This document shows positions 25,251-34,660 of a stretch of DNA of 61,476 nucleotides, in pieces (position 1 is the stretch's first letter; every line of letters begins with the position of its first letter). The notes below the pieces were generated by a model. It saw nothing but the letters and a program-made list of their open reading frames with translations. It did not search any database and was not told the origin of the DNA. The DNA lies in contig DEKJ01000027.1 of the NCBI GenBank assembly GCA_002353825.1, positions 1-61,476 on the forward strand. The letters run 5' to 3'. Both the position numbers and the translations under genes were made by a program. This DNA comes from Prevotella sp. UBA2725. Lineage in GTDB: Bacteria > Bacteroidota > Bacteroidia > Bacteroidales > Bacteroidaceae.

Positions 25251-27248
25251 ATGAGACGATTGATTTTTGTGGCAGCCGTCATTTTTGCCATGATAATGGC
25301 CTCGGCAGTCACTTATGCACAGAATAATGCCAAACCTTTTGTCATTCCCGAACTGACGCGATGGAATGGAGCACGAGGGACGATGACCCTATCCGGGAAA
25401 GTCGTTGTCAACGACAAAAAACTTTTGAAGGCAGCGCAAGACTTGTGCCGTGACTATAAACTGCTGACAGGGAAGACTATGATGCTCTCTCAAGACAAGA
25501 CCGATAAAGGTGACATCGTGCTCTCCCTCAAACAAGACAAGACTTTAGGCAAGGAAGGATATCGGATGCTTGTTAATGAGAACTGCCATCTGACAGCTTC
25601 TACCATTAATGGCATCTTCTGGGGTACACGCACACTTCTACAGATCATCCAGCAACAAAAAGAGTTGCCGCAAGGAACAGCTGTGGACGTGCCACAATAC
25701 AGCATCCGTGGCTTCATGCTTGATGCCGGTCGAAAGTTCTTCCCAATAAGCTATCTGAAAGATCTCATCAAAGTCATGGCTTATTATAAGATGAATACGC
25801 TACAGCTTCACCTCAATGACAACGCCTTCAAGGACTTTTTCGGAGGCGACTGGAGCAAGACTCCTGCTGACTTCCGCCTTGAGAGTGACACTTACCCCGG
25901 TCTTGCCTCAAAAGATGGGCACTACACAAAGGCTGAGTTCATCGGCCTGCAAAAGTTCGCCGAAAGCTATGGTATACAGATTGTCCCGGAGATAGACTCA
26001 CCTGCCCATGCTTTGGCTTTCACTCACTATCGCCCAAGTCTCGGGTCCAAAGAGTTCGGCATGGACCACTTCGACCTTGATAACCCTGAGGTCTATTCGT
26101 TTATGGATAATCTCTTTAAGGAATACTTGTCGGGCAAGGATCCGGTGTTCCGCGGCAAATATGTCAATATCGGTACCGATGAGTACAACAACACCACAGA
26201 GGAACTGCGCGAGAAGTTTCGTGCCTACACTAGTCATTATCTCGAACTCATAAAGAAATATGGCAAGACGCCCATCCTATGGGGTGCACTCAGTCACGCT
26301 TACGGAAAGACACCCGTCAATCCCAAAGGTGCAATCCTTGGGATGTGGTCGCCTTATATGGCCAAGACTACCGAAATGAAGGCAAAAGGATGGACGATGA
26401 TCAGTATGCCCGACTGGACGACATACACCGTACCTCTGGCCGACTACTACCACGACATTCTGCCCAACGACAATATCTACAAGAACTGGACACCTGCCAC
26501 ATTTGGCGACACAACCCTCAAGGAACAGGACCCGCAGATAGCAGGTGGAATGTTTGCACTATGGAATGACTTCTATGGCAATGGCATCACCGTGCACGAT
26601 GTCAACCTACGCATTCTACCCGTGCTTCAAGCCATGGCCGTGAAATGTTGGACAGGACAACTGACTACTGTACCCTATACTACATTTGAGTCTCAAAGAA
26701 AAGTACTTGGAGAGGCTCCTGGAGTAAATGAGCTTGGAGTCGTGCAAGACCTTCCTATCCAAATTGCCGATGTCCAGCCTAATAAAGCACTTGCTCTGCC
26801 CGTTAAGGAAATAGGTTACGGTCATAAGATATCGTTCAGCGTAGACTGCAAACCTGAGCAGAAAGGCACCATCCTCACAAGCGGTCCTGATGCCACCTTC
26901 TACCTCTCCGATCCTGTCAATGGTAAGTTAGGATTCCTGCGTGAAGCTTATCTCGACCACTTCAACTATGAGTTGCCTAAGAAAGGACATGTAGATATCA
27001 CAATAGAGAACACGTCATCTTCTACAAACCTTTACGTCAACGGCGAACTGAAGGAGAAGCTCGAACAGATCCGGTTCTATGTCGTCAAACCCACTGACAA
27101 AGCCAACCACATGCCCGGACGTTCGTGGCAACTTGATGCCTATGAGCCAGAGCGCAACATGCGTTATCAGCGAGCTCTCTTCTTCCCGGTTGATAAGACT
27201 GGCAACTTCAACAGCCGCGTCAGCAACTTGAAGATAGAAAAAGAATAA
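25251..27248 (+). CDS. GH20 beta-N-acetylhexosaminidase
   Basis: The 665-residue secreted enzyme has a signal peptide ending near TYAQ, an N-terminal GH20b-like domain (about 30-150) and a GH20 barrel beginning at GFMLDAGRKFFPISYLKDLIK (about 154-174). The catalytic Asp310-Glu311 pair lies in NIGTDEYN. The usual HxGGDE is varied but the essential DE is kept. A C-terminal domain from about residue 500, probably LamG-like, may bind substrate. It should remove terminal beta-linked GlcNAc or GalNAc in the periplasm. It is the first gene of a four-gene operon. Confidence 0.93.
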   Translation: MRRLIFVAAVIFAMIMASAVTYAQNNAKPFVIPELTRWNGARGTMTLSGKVVVNDKKLLKAAQDLCRDYKLLTGKTMMLSQDKTDKGDIVLSLKQDKTLGKEGYRMLVNENCHLTASTINGIFWGTRTLLQIIQQQKELPQGTAVDVPQYSIRGFMLDAGRKFFPISYLKDLIKVMAYYKMNTLQLHLNDNAFKDFFGGDWSKTPADFRLESDTYPGLASKDGHYTKAEFIGLQKFAESYGIQIVPEIDSPAHALAFTHYRPSLGSKEFGMDHFDLDNPEVYSFMDNLFKEYLSGKDPVFRGKYVNIGTDEYNNTTEELREKFRAYTSHYLELIKKYGKTPILWGALSHAYGKTPVNPKGAILGMWSPYMAKTTEMKAKGWTMISMPDWTTYTVPLADYYHDILPNDNIYKNWTPATFGDTTLKEQDPQIAGGMFALWNDFYGNGITVHDVNLRILPVLQAMAVKCWTGQLTTVPYTTFESQRKVLGEAPGVNELGVVQDLPIQIADVQPNKALALPVKEIGYGHKISFSVDCKPEQKGTILTSGPDATFYLSDPVNGKLGFLREAYLDHFNYELPKKGHVDITIENTSSSTNLYVNGELKEKLEQIRFYVVKPTDKANHMPGRSWQLDAYEPERNMRYQRALFFPVDKTGNFNSRVSNLKIEKE

Positions 27249-27272
27249 CACTTAACATAAAATATTCCATAT

Positions 27273-28370
27273 ATGACTAATCGAAGAGATTTCCTGAAAG
27301 AAGCCTTATTAACGGGTGCAGCCGCCATGGCAGCCCCCATCATAGCAAAGGGTGAAAATATCACATCACAATATTCTACTCCACCCGCCGACAGCAGCGA
27401 GGGTGTCGGAGGAGGCCTCATCGTACCCAAAGCCAATGGGCTGCCTATCACCGGCACTTTCCTTGACGAGATCTCGCATGACATTCCTCATCAGAACTGG
27501 GGCGTGAAAGAATGGGAACAGGACTTCCGCTATATGAAGTCTATCGGCATCGATACTGTTATCGTCATTCGTTGCGGATACAGAAAGTTCATCACTTACC
27601 CTTCCGAATACCTGATGAAGAAGCACGGCTGCTACATGCCGTCCGTAGATCTCATTGACATGTATCTCCGCCTTGCCGACAAATACAATATGAAGTTCTA
27701 TTTCGGTCTGTACGATTCTGGCCACTACTGGGATACAGGCGATATGTCGTGGGAGATCGATGACAACAAGTACGTCATTGATGAGGTCTGGAAACGCTAC
27801 GGCCACCACAAGAGTTTTCAGGGCTGGTATGTCAGTACCGAGATCTCTCGCCAAACGAAAGGGGCCATTCCCGCTTTCCATGCCATGGGCAAACACTGCA
27901 AAGATGTGTCTGGTGGTCTGCCTGTATTCATTTCGCCATGGATTGACGGCAAGAAAGCTGTAATGGGGACAGGCAAGATGACCAACGACCAGGCCATCAG
28001 CGTGCAGGAGCACGAGAGAGAATGGAATGAGATCTTTGACGGCATCCACGATGTTGTCGATTGCTGCGCATTCCAGGATGGCCACATCGATTACGACGAG
28101 CTCGATGCATTCTTCTCCGTCAATAAAAAGCTAGCCGACAAATACGGTATGAAATGTTGGACCAATGCCGAGACTTTTGATCGCGACATGCCCATCCATT
28201 TCTTGCCTATCAAGTTCGACAAGCTCCGGCTGAAACTGGAAGCTGCCAAACGTTGTCATTACGATAAGGCCATCACCTTCGAGTTCTCTCATTTCCTTAG
28301 TCCGCAGTCGTCATACGTCCAGGCCCACCACCTCTTCGACCGCTACAAGGAATATTTCAATATCAAATAA
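27273..28370 (+). CDS. DUF4434 protein with twin-arginine-like leader
   Basis: The 365-residue protein opens with NRRDFLKEALLTGAAAMAAP, a twin-arginine-type export signal, then a DUF4434 TIM-barrel-like domain (GTFLDEISHD at about 57-66, DTVIVIRCGYRKF at about 91-103, GWYVSTEISRQ at about 184-194). DUF4434 proteins are thought to be glycoside-hydrolase-like but have no proven general activity. Acidic residues at the ends of predicted barrel strands (for example the Glu in STEIS) are candidate catalytic residues. The gene is 24 bp after GH20 and 18 bp before the sugar porter, in the same operon. Confidence 0.78.
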   Translation: MTNRRDFLKEALLTGAAAMAAPIIAKGENITSQYSTPPADSSEGVGGGLIVPKANGLPITGTFLDEISHDIPHQNWGVKEWEQDFRYMKSIGIDTVIVIRCGYRKFITYPSEYLMKKHGCYMPSVDLIDMYLRLADKYNMKFYFGLYDSGHYWDTGDMSWEIDDNKYVIDEVWKRYGHHKSFQGWYVSTEISRQTKGAIPAFHAMGKHCKDVSGGLPVFISPWIDGKKAVMGTGKMTNDQAISVQEHEREWNEIFDGIHDVVDCCAFQDGHIDYDELDAFFSVNKKLADKYGMKCWTNAETFDRDMPIHFLPIKFDKLRLKLEAAKRCHYDKAITFEFSHFLSPQSSYVQAHHLFDRYKEYFNIK

Positions 28371-28388
28371 TCAACCACCGTCATACAC

Positions 28389-29798
28389 ATGAAGACCGTA
28401 AAATTAGGCTATGTATTTTTCCTCGCCATCGTGGCAGCTTTGGGTGGACTGCTCTTCGGTTATGATACGGCAGTCATCTCGGGTACCATCGATGACGTGG
28501 TAGCACAGTTCCATCTCGACGTGATGCAGCAGGGCTGGTATGTTGGCTGCGCGCTCATCGGGTCGATCTGTGGCGTCGCCATTGCCGGTATCATGAGCGA
28601 CCGTCTTGGACGACGCCCCACCATGTTCATATCCGCAGCACTCTTCACCCTCTCGGGCATCTGCTGTGCCATTGCTCCAAACTTCAACTTTCTTGTTGCC
28701 GCCCGTATCGTGGGCGGTCTAGGAATAGGAATCATCTCAGTGGTGGCTCCTGTTTACATCTCCGAGATCTCCATCACACGCTACCGTGGCCAGCTCGTTT
28801 CGCTCTATCAGCTTGCCGTCACCGTGGGATTCCTTGCAGCTTACGTCGTCAACTATCTACTGCTTAACTTCTCTCATACGGGCCACTTCGCCAACAATTG
28901 GCTACGGCTCATTTTCGTCGGTGAAGTGTGGCGCGGCATGCTGGGCATGGAAGGCATACCGGCACTTTTCTTCCTCATCATCCTCTTCATGATTCCCGAG
29001 AGCCCGCGCTGGCTTATTACGCAGAACAAGGATGAGAGAGCCATTACAATCTTCAGTAAGATCTACACCCGTAAGGAAGATGTTGAAAAGCAAGTGGCCG
29101 ATACAAAGTCGACCATCGCCGGGGAGACGAAGTCGGAGTGGAAGCAACTCCTTCGTCCGGGAATTCTCAAGGCCGTCATCATCGGTGTATGTATCGCTAT
29201 TCTCGGGCAGTTTATGGGTGTGAATGCGGTACTCTACTACGGTCCTTCCATGTTTAAGGATGCAGGCATGAGCGATCCATTGTTCTGTCAGGTGCTCGTC
29301 GGCATCGTAAACATGCTCACGACCGTGCTCGCCACATTCATCATTGACCGAGTGGGCCGTCACAAGCTCATCTATTATGGTGTGTCGGGCATGATCTTGT
29401 GTCTCATCATGATCGCTGTCTACTTTGCCTTCCACGAGAGCTGGGGCCTGAGCGTATGGTTCATGCTCACGTTCTTCCTGCTCTACGTCTTCTGCTGCGC
29501 TGTAAGCATCAGTGCTGTGGTCTTCGTTCTGCTCTCTGAGATGTATCCTAACAGTGTGCGTGGCCTTGCTATGTCGATAGCAGGATTCGCTCTTTGGATC
29601 GGAACTTACCTTATCGGACAGCTCACTCCATGGATGCTTGAAAATCTCAAGCCGACAGGCACATTCCTTCTTTTTGCCGTGATGTGTGTGCCTTACATCC
29701 TTATCATGTGGCGCTGTGTTCCAGAGACAGCCGGAATGTCATTGGAGGATATAGAGCGCTACTGGACCAAACAAGATAAAAAAATGACATTGCAATAA
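28389..29798 (+). CDS. MFS sugar porter (sugar:H+ symporter)
   Basis: The 469-residue, 12-helix transporter has the sugar-porter family signatures GYDTAVISG (residues 24-32), SDRLGRRPT, PESPRWL (about 204-210), a second DRVGRHKL and the C-terminal PETAG. It should carry a monosaccharide released by the operon's hydrolases across the inner membrane. Context favours an N-acetylhexosamine, although the closest known families often carry xylose, glucose or galactose. It sits directly before the NagX-like gene (5 bp), which supports a role in amino-sugar uptake. Confidence 0.9.
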   Translation: MKTVKLGYVFFLAIVAALGGLLFGYDTAVISGTIDDVVAQFHLDVMQQGWYVGCALIGSICGVAIAGIMSDRLGRRPTMFISAALFTLSGICCAIAPNFNFLVAARIVGGLGIGIISVVAPVYISEISITRYRGQLVSLYQLAVTVGFLAAYVVNYLLLNFSHTGHFANNWLRLIFVGEVWRGMLGMEGIPALFFLIILFMIPESPRWLITQNKDERAITIFSKIYTRKEDVEKQVADTKSTIAGETKSEWKQLLRPGILKAVIIGVCIAILGQFMGVNAVLYYGPSMFKDAGMSDPLFCQVLVGIVNMLTTVLATFIIDRVGRHKLIYYGVSGMILCLIMIAVYFAFHESWGLSVWFMLTFFLLYVFCCAVSISAVVFVLLSEMYPNSVRGLAMSIAGFALWIGTYLIGQLTPWMLENLKPTGTFLLFAVMCVPYILIMWRCVPETAGMSLEDIERYWTKQDKKMTLQ

Positions 29799-29803
29799 CA
29801 ACA

Positions 29804-31237
29804 ATGCGAAAACCTGACATCTATAATAACCTGACCGTAACCCCAAGACGTGCCCACTCTCTGGACGCGTTGAGGGGCTACGCTATTATGACCATGATTC
29901 TCGCTGCAACAGAGGCCTTTGGCATTCTGCCTGCATGGATGTATCATGCACAGGTCCCACCACCTGACCATATTTTCAACCCGCATATCTACGGTATCAC
30001 CTGGGTTGACCTCATCTTCCCGTTCTTCCTTTTCAGTATGGGAGCTGCCATTCCGCTGTCATTAGGACGACAGCTAGAGAAAGGCGTAAGCAAATGGATA
30101 TTGCTGAAAAAAACGTTCATCCGTTGGCTGAAACTTACATTTTTTGCCATCTTCGTCATCCATGTCTATCCATACATGTTAGGCTATCCTTCTCCATGGA
30201 TGAACGAGCTGGTGGCACTCATCGCTTTTGCCCTAATGTTCATTCTGTTCATGCGCAACCCCTTTCATCTCAGTAAATGGGGCAACCGAGCCGTGAACAG
30301 TCTGGCTTACGTGGCTGCCATCGCCTTAATATTGTTTCAGCCTTACGCTGAAGGCAAACCGTTTATGTTAAAGGACGAGGATATCATCATGCTTATCCTT
30401 GCCAACGTTTCGCTGACCGGAGCCATCATCTATCTCCTCACACCCCATAAGCCGATAGCGCGCCTCGCTATCATTCCTCTGCTCATGGCTTTCTTCATGT
30501 CTGCCAAGACAGATGACTCATGGCAACAAGCCGTACGAGACTTCACCTTTGCACCATGGCTCTACAATATTGCTTATCAAGAATACTTACTCATTATCAT
30601 CCCTGGTACTATTGCCGGTGACCTCATGACACGTTGGCTGCAGAAGGAAGACACCACACAGGTACATGACAAGCTGAAAGTTGCCCCATGGGTAGCCGTG
30701 CTCTCTCTGATACTCATCGTCACCAATGTCGTCTGCCTTTTCTGCCGAGCACTCGTTCTCAACCTTCTGCTTTCTGCTATAATAGTTTTACTCCTCTGGT
30801 GGCTAGTCCGTGGCAAAGACAGTGAGCGTAACTATTGGCGAAAACTCTGTCTCTGCGGCTGTTACATGCTCTTTATCGGATTGTTCATTGAGGCCTACGA
30901 AGGAGGAATACGCAAGGATGATGTCACTCTAAGCTATCTGTTCGTCACCGGTGGCCTGGCCTTCATCGCTCTGCTCTTCTTCACTATTGTCAGCGACCAT
31001 TACCATGTGAGGTGGCTAAGCGAACCGCTTGAACTTGTAGGACGCAACCCGATGGTGGCTTACGTCAGCAATGGTCTGGTTGTCATTCCTTTCCTGCAAT
31101 TGTGTCAACTCTATCCGCTTATCACCGGGTTCTGTACCACTCCCTTGCTTGGATTCTTACAAGGCATCGTGCTGACAGGCCTATGTATGCTTCTCACCGC
31201 GTTCTTCACAAAGCGAAGAATGTATTGGAAAACTTGA
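29804..31237 (+). CDS. NagX/HGSNAT-like membrane acyltransferase (DUF5009)
   Basis: The 477-residue membrane protein has about 10-12 hydrophobic segments and the HGSNAT/NagX-type N-terminus RAHSLDALRGYAIMTMI (residues 15-31), followed by GITWVDLIFPFFLFSMGAAIPLS. The family includes the human lysosomal heparan-alpha-glucosaminide N-acetyltransferase and bacterial NagX proteins linked to GlcNAc use. In bacteria the exact reaction is unsettled; acetylation of glucosamine at the inner membrane is the usual guess. It is the last gene of the GH20 operon, and a new promoter follows for the second susC. Confidence 0.85.
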   Translation: MRKPDIYNNLTVTPRRAHSLDALRGYAIMTMILAATEAFGILPAWMYHAQVPPPDHIFNPHIYGITWVDLIFPFFLFSMGAAIPLSLGRQLEKGVSKWILLKKTFIRWLKLTFFAIFVIHVYPYMLGYPSPWMNELVALIAFALMFILFMRNPFHLSKWGNRAVNSLAYVAAIALILFQPYAEGKPFMLKDEDIIMLILANVSLTGAIIYLLTPHKPIARLAIIPLLMAFFMSAKTDDSWQQAVRDFTFAPWLYNIAYQEYLLIIIPGTIAGDLMTRWLQKEDTTQVHDKLKVAPWVAVLSLILIVTNVVCLFCRALVLNLLLSAIIVLLLWWLVRGKDSERNYWRKLCLCGCYMLFIGLFIEAYEGGIRKDDVTLSYLFVTGGLAFIALLFFTIVSDHYHVRWLSEPLELVGRNPMVAYVSNGLVVIPFLQLCQLYPLITGFCTTPLLGFLQGIVLTGLCMLLTAFFTKRRMYWKT

Positions 31238-31305
31238 CTTAAAACAAGAAAAACGGGAGCACTATGTTAAATATTAAGGTTAACATTCATTTAGTTACTA
31301 AAATA

Positions 31306-31356
31306 TTTGCGTATTTGAGAAATATTAATTAATATTGCAGTCGAATATTAACGAGC
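31306..31356 (+). promoter_or_regulatory. Promoter and shared element before the second susC
   Basis: TTTG (31306-31309), a 20-bp spacer and TAATATTG (31330-31337) form a promoter. The surrounding bases repeat the element at 25136-25187, including TTGCGTATTTGAGAAA, TTGCAG and the trailing GAGCAT. A leader of roughly 125 nt follows before the start codon at 31470; nothing riboswitch-like was recognised in it. Confidence 0.6.
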
Positions 31357-31469
31357 ATTTATTAATAACGTAATATATATGAAGAATATGGCAAAAATGT
31401 AACCCAACAATTTAGTGACGCAAAGGAGGAAACTATATTAATATTACATCTAACTTAACACATTTGAAT

Positions 31470-34400
31470 ATGAGACCTAACTTACAACCGCTACAAAGCG
31501 CGACAAAATCAACCGTCGCCCTGGCAATAGGTTTGCTATGCATGTCTACCGGAGGTGGAAATGCTTTTGCAGCCTCACCAGAGAACGATGCTGTGCGTTC
31601 CGTTGAACAGGCCAAGACCACAGTCAAGGGTATTGTCCTTGATGAGAACGGCGATCCTGTCATCGGTGCAAGCGTCGTCGATGCCTCCGGAAAGAACGGA
31701 ACAGTGACCGATGCCAATGGTAACTTCGCCCTCGACGTTGCCAAAGGAACCACGCTCAAAATCTCTTACCTTGGCTATAACACTACTAACGTAACAGCCT
31801 CAGGCAGCACACTTCGTGTTGTCCTTGAGCCTTCCAACCATGAACTCAATGAGGTCGTAGTGACCGCCCTCGGCATCAAACGAGAGAAGAAAGCCTTGGG
31901 ATATGCCATGCAGGAAGTAAAAACCGACGGACTGACAGAGAACAAGAACTTCAGTGTAGCCAATATGCTGCAAGGTAAGGTAGCCGGCGTGCAGATCTCG
32001 CAGTCGGGTACTGGCCTTGGTGGATCAACGCGTATCGTGATGCGCGGTCTGAACTCACTGTCGGGTAACAACCAACCACTGTGGGTCGTCGATGGCATGC
32101 CAATCAGCGATAACAGCAATGAACAGGCTTCCCAGTGGGGTGGTTTCGATTATGCCGGTGCAGCTTCAGAAATCAACCCCGAGGACATCGAAAGCATCTC
32201 CGTACTGAAAGGTGCCAACGCTGCCGCCCTCTACGGCTCGCGCGCTCAGAACGGTGCCATTGTTATCACTACGAAGAAAGGTAAGCTCAACCAGCCTCTG
32301 CGCCTCGAGTACAACGGAACACTCGACATCACTAAGGTATATTCGCCTTACGACTATCAGAACGAATACGGCCAGGGTACCAACGGAAAGTTCGATATCA
32401 ACTCGAAGATGAGCTGGGGTCAGAAGCTCGATGGCACCATAGTAGACAACTGGCGCAGCGTGCTTTACGGCGATACCAACTATGGACAGTATGCGCTGAC
32501 ACCTCAGAAAGACTATATCAAAGATTTCTATAAGACAGGTACTAACTATACCAACACCGTTACAGCCACAGCCGGAGGTCAGAGCTTGCGAGGTCGTTTC
32601 TCTTTCACCGATTCGCGTGCCGACGACGTTGTGCCCAACTATTCACAGAACCGCCAGTATTTCGACCTGAACACTGAGTTCACCAGCAAGTATCTGGATC
32701 TCGGCGTCAAGGTCAATTACATGCATGAGAAGACGAAGAACCGTCCGAGCCAGGGTGAGTATGGCGTGATGATTCAGTTGGTGAAGATGCCACGTGGTAT
32801 CCGCCTGAGCGACTTAAAGAACCCGAGAGGAACAGGACAGTATTATTACAACTCTGTCAACTGGTCAGGACCAAGCGACAACTATGCTAACCCGTATGCA
32901 CTCACCGATCCGGCCAACGGTAACCTCATGGACCGCAACAGAATCATCGGTCAGGTCAACGCCACCTTGAAGTTCACCGATTATTTGAAGTTAACAGGCC
33001 GTGTAGGTGTCGACTGGTACAACGATAAGTTTAAGAACTACAACACCTTACCTGATCCTACGAACACCGCTTCGCAATACGTCAACAGCGACAATACGAA
33101 CAAGGAGTTCAATGCCGACCTTATCCTTTATTTCGACAAGACCTTTGGTGATTATTCCATCAATGCCAACTTAGGTACCGCTGTCACCAACAGCCGCAAC
33201 GACGGACTTGCGGGCTACTCCGGTCTCTTCGCTACACCAAACGTTATCACGCTGGCCAACGGTCTGACTCAGACTGTGAGCGAAGCTTACTCGAAGAAAG
33301 AAATCCAGTCTGCTTTCTTCTCAGCCTCCTTTGGCTATAAGAACTGGGCTTACCTGGACGTCACCGGCCGTAACGACTGGTCTTCAACGCTTCCTGAGAC
33401 CAACCGATCTTATTTCTATCCATCTGTAAGCTTGAGCGCCATTCTCTCCGAGATACTGAAGCTCCCCTCTTGGGTCGACTTCTGGAAGGTGCGTGGCTCC
33501 TGGGCACAGGTAGGTAACGACACCAATCCTTATCAGCTGGCTACTTACTATTATCTCTGGACATCCGGCGACAAGAACTCTGCCGATGGTGATAAGGTTA
33601 ACCCGAACATTATCAAGGAATACATGAGCAACGTCAAGGCACTTGCTGACCTCAAGCCCGAGAAGACCAACTCTGCCGAGGTAGGAACCGAAGCCCATTT
33701 CTTCGGAAACCGATTAAGCCTTGACTTCACTTACTATAACACACAGACAACGAACCAGATCCTGACCATCGGCCTCCCGGGTTCATCCGGTTACACGTCA
33801 AAACACATCAACGCCGGTAAGATCAAGAGCCATGGCTTTGAGCTGATGGTGGGTGGCACGCCCATCAAGACAAAGGACTGGCAGTGGGATGTCAACGTCA
33901 ACTGGGGTCTGAACCGCACAAGCTGCGATTATCTTGATCCAGATGTCTCCCGCTACACGTTGGGCTCTATCCGTATCGGATCAGTTGTCGTTAACGCAGG
34001 CGGCGGCTACGGCGACATCGTAGGCAAAGCTTACAAGCGCGACTCCCAGGGCCGCAAGATCGTAGACAGCAATGGTCTGCCTGAGTCGGAAAGCGACAAG
34101 GTCATCGGCAACATGCTGCCGAAGTGGACCGGTTCAGTAGGCACACAGCTCCGCTGGCGCGACCTTACCTTCTCCGCACTTATCGATGTGCGCCACGGTG
34201 GCCAGTTCATCTCCAACACCGACAACTATGCATGCCAACAGGGTACTTCTGCAAGAACACTCTATGGCCGAAAGAACGGCGAGCAGATCGTCGTCGACGG
34301 TGTGACGGAAGACGGTCAGGTAAATACCAAGGGTGTGAGTGCTGAAACTTATTGGACCAGCATTGCAGGCTCCGACGGTATTGCAGAAGAGTTCCTCTAC

Positions 34401-34646
34401 AGCGCAAGCTATGTCAAGATGCGTGAGATGTCGCTCGGTTACATCCTCCCCGCTCACTGGTTCGCCAACACACCTATCAAGTATGTCAAGCTCTCGCTCG
34501 TAGGCCGCGACCTCTTCTACTTCCACAAAGCTGCTCCGGTCAACCCTGAAGGTGCTTTCTCTCGCAGTGACTACGCACAGGCTTTCGAGCTCGCCTCCAT
34601 GCCTCCTACACGTAGCTTCGGTTTCTCTCTCAATGTCAAATTCTAA
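31470..34646 (+). CDS. SusC/RagA-family TonB-dependent outer-membrane transporter (second pair)
   Basis: The 1058-residue protein starts at the ATG at 31470 rather than an in-frame TTG two codons earlier. It has a signal peptide (about residues 1-35), a carboxypeptidase-regulatory-like domain (VKGIVLDENGDPVIGASVVDASG), a plug (MLQGKVAGVQISQSGTG, LWVVDGMPI, IESISVLKGANAAALYGSRAQNG) and a barrel ending in phenylalanine. It is clearly different in sequence from the first SusC, so it may import a different oligosaccharide. It is followed after 14 bp by its susD partner. Confidence 0.95.
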   Translation: MRPNLQPLQSATKSTVALAIGLLCMSTGGGNAFAASPENDAVRSVEQAKTTVKGIVLDENGDPVIGASVVDASGKNGTVTDANGNFALDVAKGTTLKISYLGYNTTNVTASGSTLRVVLEPSNHELNEVVVTALGIKREKKALGYAMQEVKTDGLTENKNFSVANMLQGKVAGVQISQSGTGLGGSTRIVMRGLNSLSGNNQPLWVVDGMPISDNSNEQASQWGGFDYAGAASEINPEDIESISVLKGANAAALYGSRAQNGAIVITTKKGKLNQPLRLEYNGTLDITKVYSPYDYQNEYGQGTNGKFDINSKMSWGQKLDGTIVDNWRSVLYGDTNYGQYALTPQKDYIKDFYKTGTNYTNTVTATAGGQSLRGRFSFTDSRADDVVPNYSQNRQYFDLNTEFTSKYLDLGVKVNYMHEKTKNRPSQGEYGVMIQLVKMPRGIRLSDLKNPRGTGQYYYNSVNWSGPSDNYANPYALTDPANGNLMDRNRIIGQVNATLKFTDYLKLTGRVGVDWYNDKFKNYNTLPDPTNTASQYVNSDNTNKEFNADLILYFDKTFGDYSINANLGTAVTNSRNDGLAGYSGLFATPNVITLANGLTQTVSEAYSKKEIQSAFFSASFGYKNWAYLDVTGRNDWSSTLPETNRSYFYPSVSLSAILSEILKLPSWVDFWKVRGSWAQVGNDTNPYQLATYYYLWTSGDKNSADGDKVNPNIIKEYMSNVKALADLKPEKTNSAEVGTEAHFFGNRLSLDFTYYNTQTTNQILTIGLPGSSGYTSKHINAGKIKSHGFELMVGGTPIKTKDWQWDVNVNWGLNRTSCDYLDPDVSRYTLGSIRIGSVVVNAGGGYGDIVGKAYKRDSQGRKIVDSNGLPESESDKVIGNMLPKWTGSVGTQLRWRDLTFSALIDVRHGGQFISNTDNYACQQGTSARTLYGRKNGEQIVVDGVTEDGQVNTKGVSAETYWTSIAGSDGIAEEFLYSASYVKMREMSLGYILPAHWFANTPIKYVKLSLVGRDLFYFHKAAPVNPEGAFSRSDYAQAFELASMPPTRSFGFSLNVKF

Positions 34647-34660
34647 ATAGCACATAGGAT

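Noticed and set aside
16937..31237. Complete sialic-acid (nan) operon
   Set aside because: The 2-epimerase and sugar porter fit, but no N-acetylneuraminate lyase or sialidase is seen in the window.
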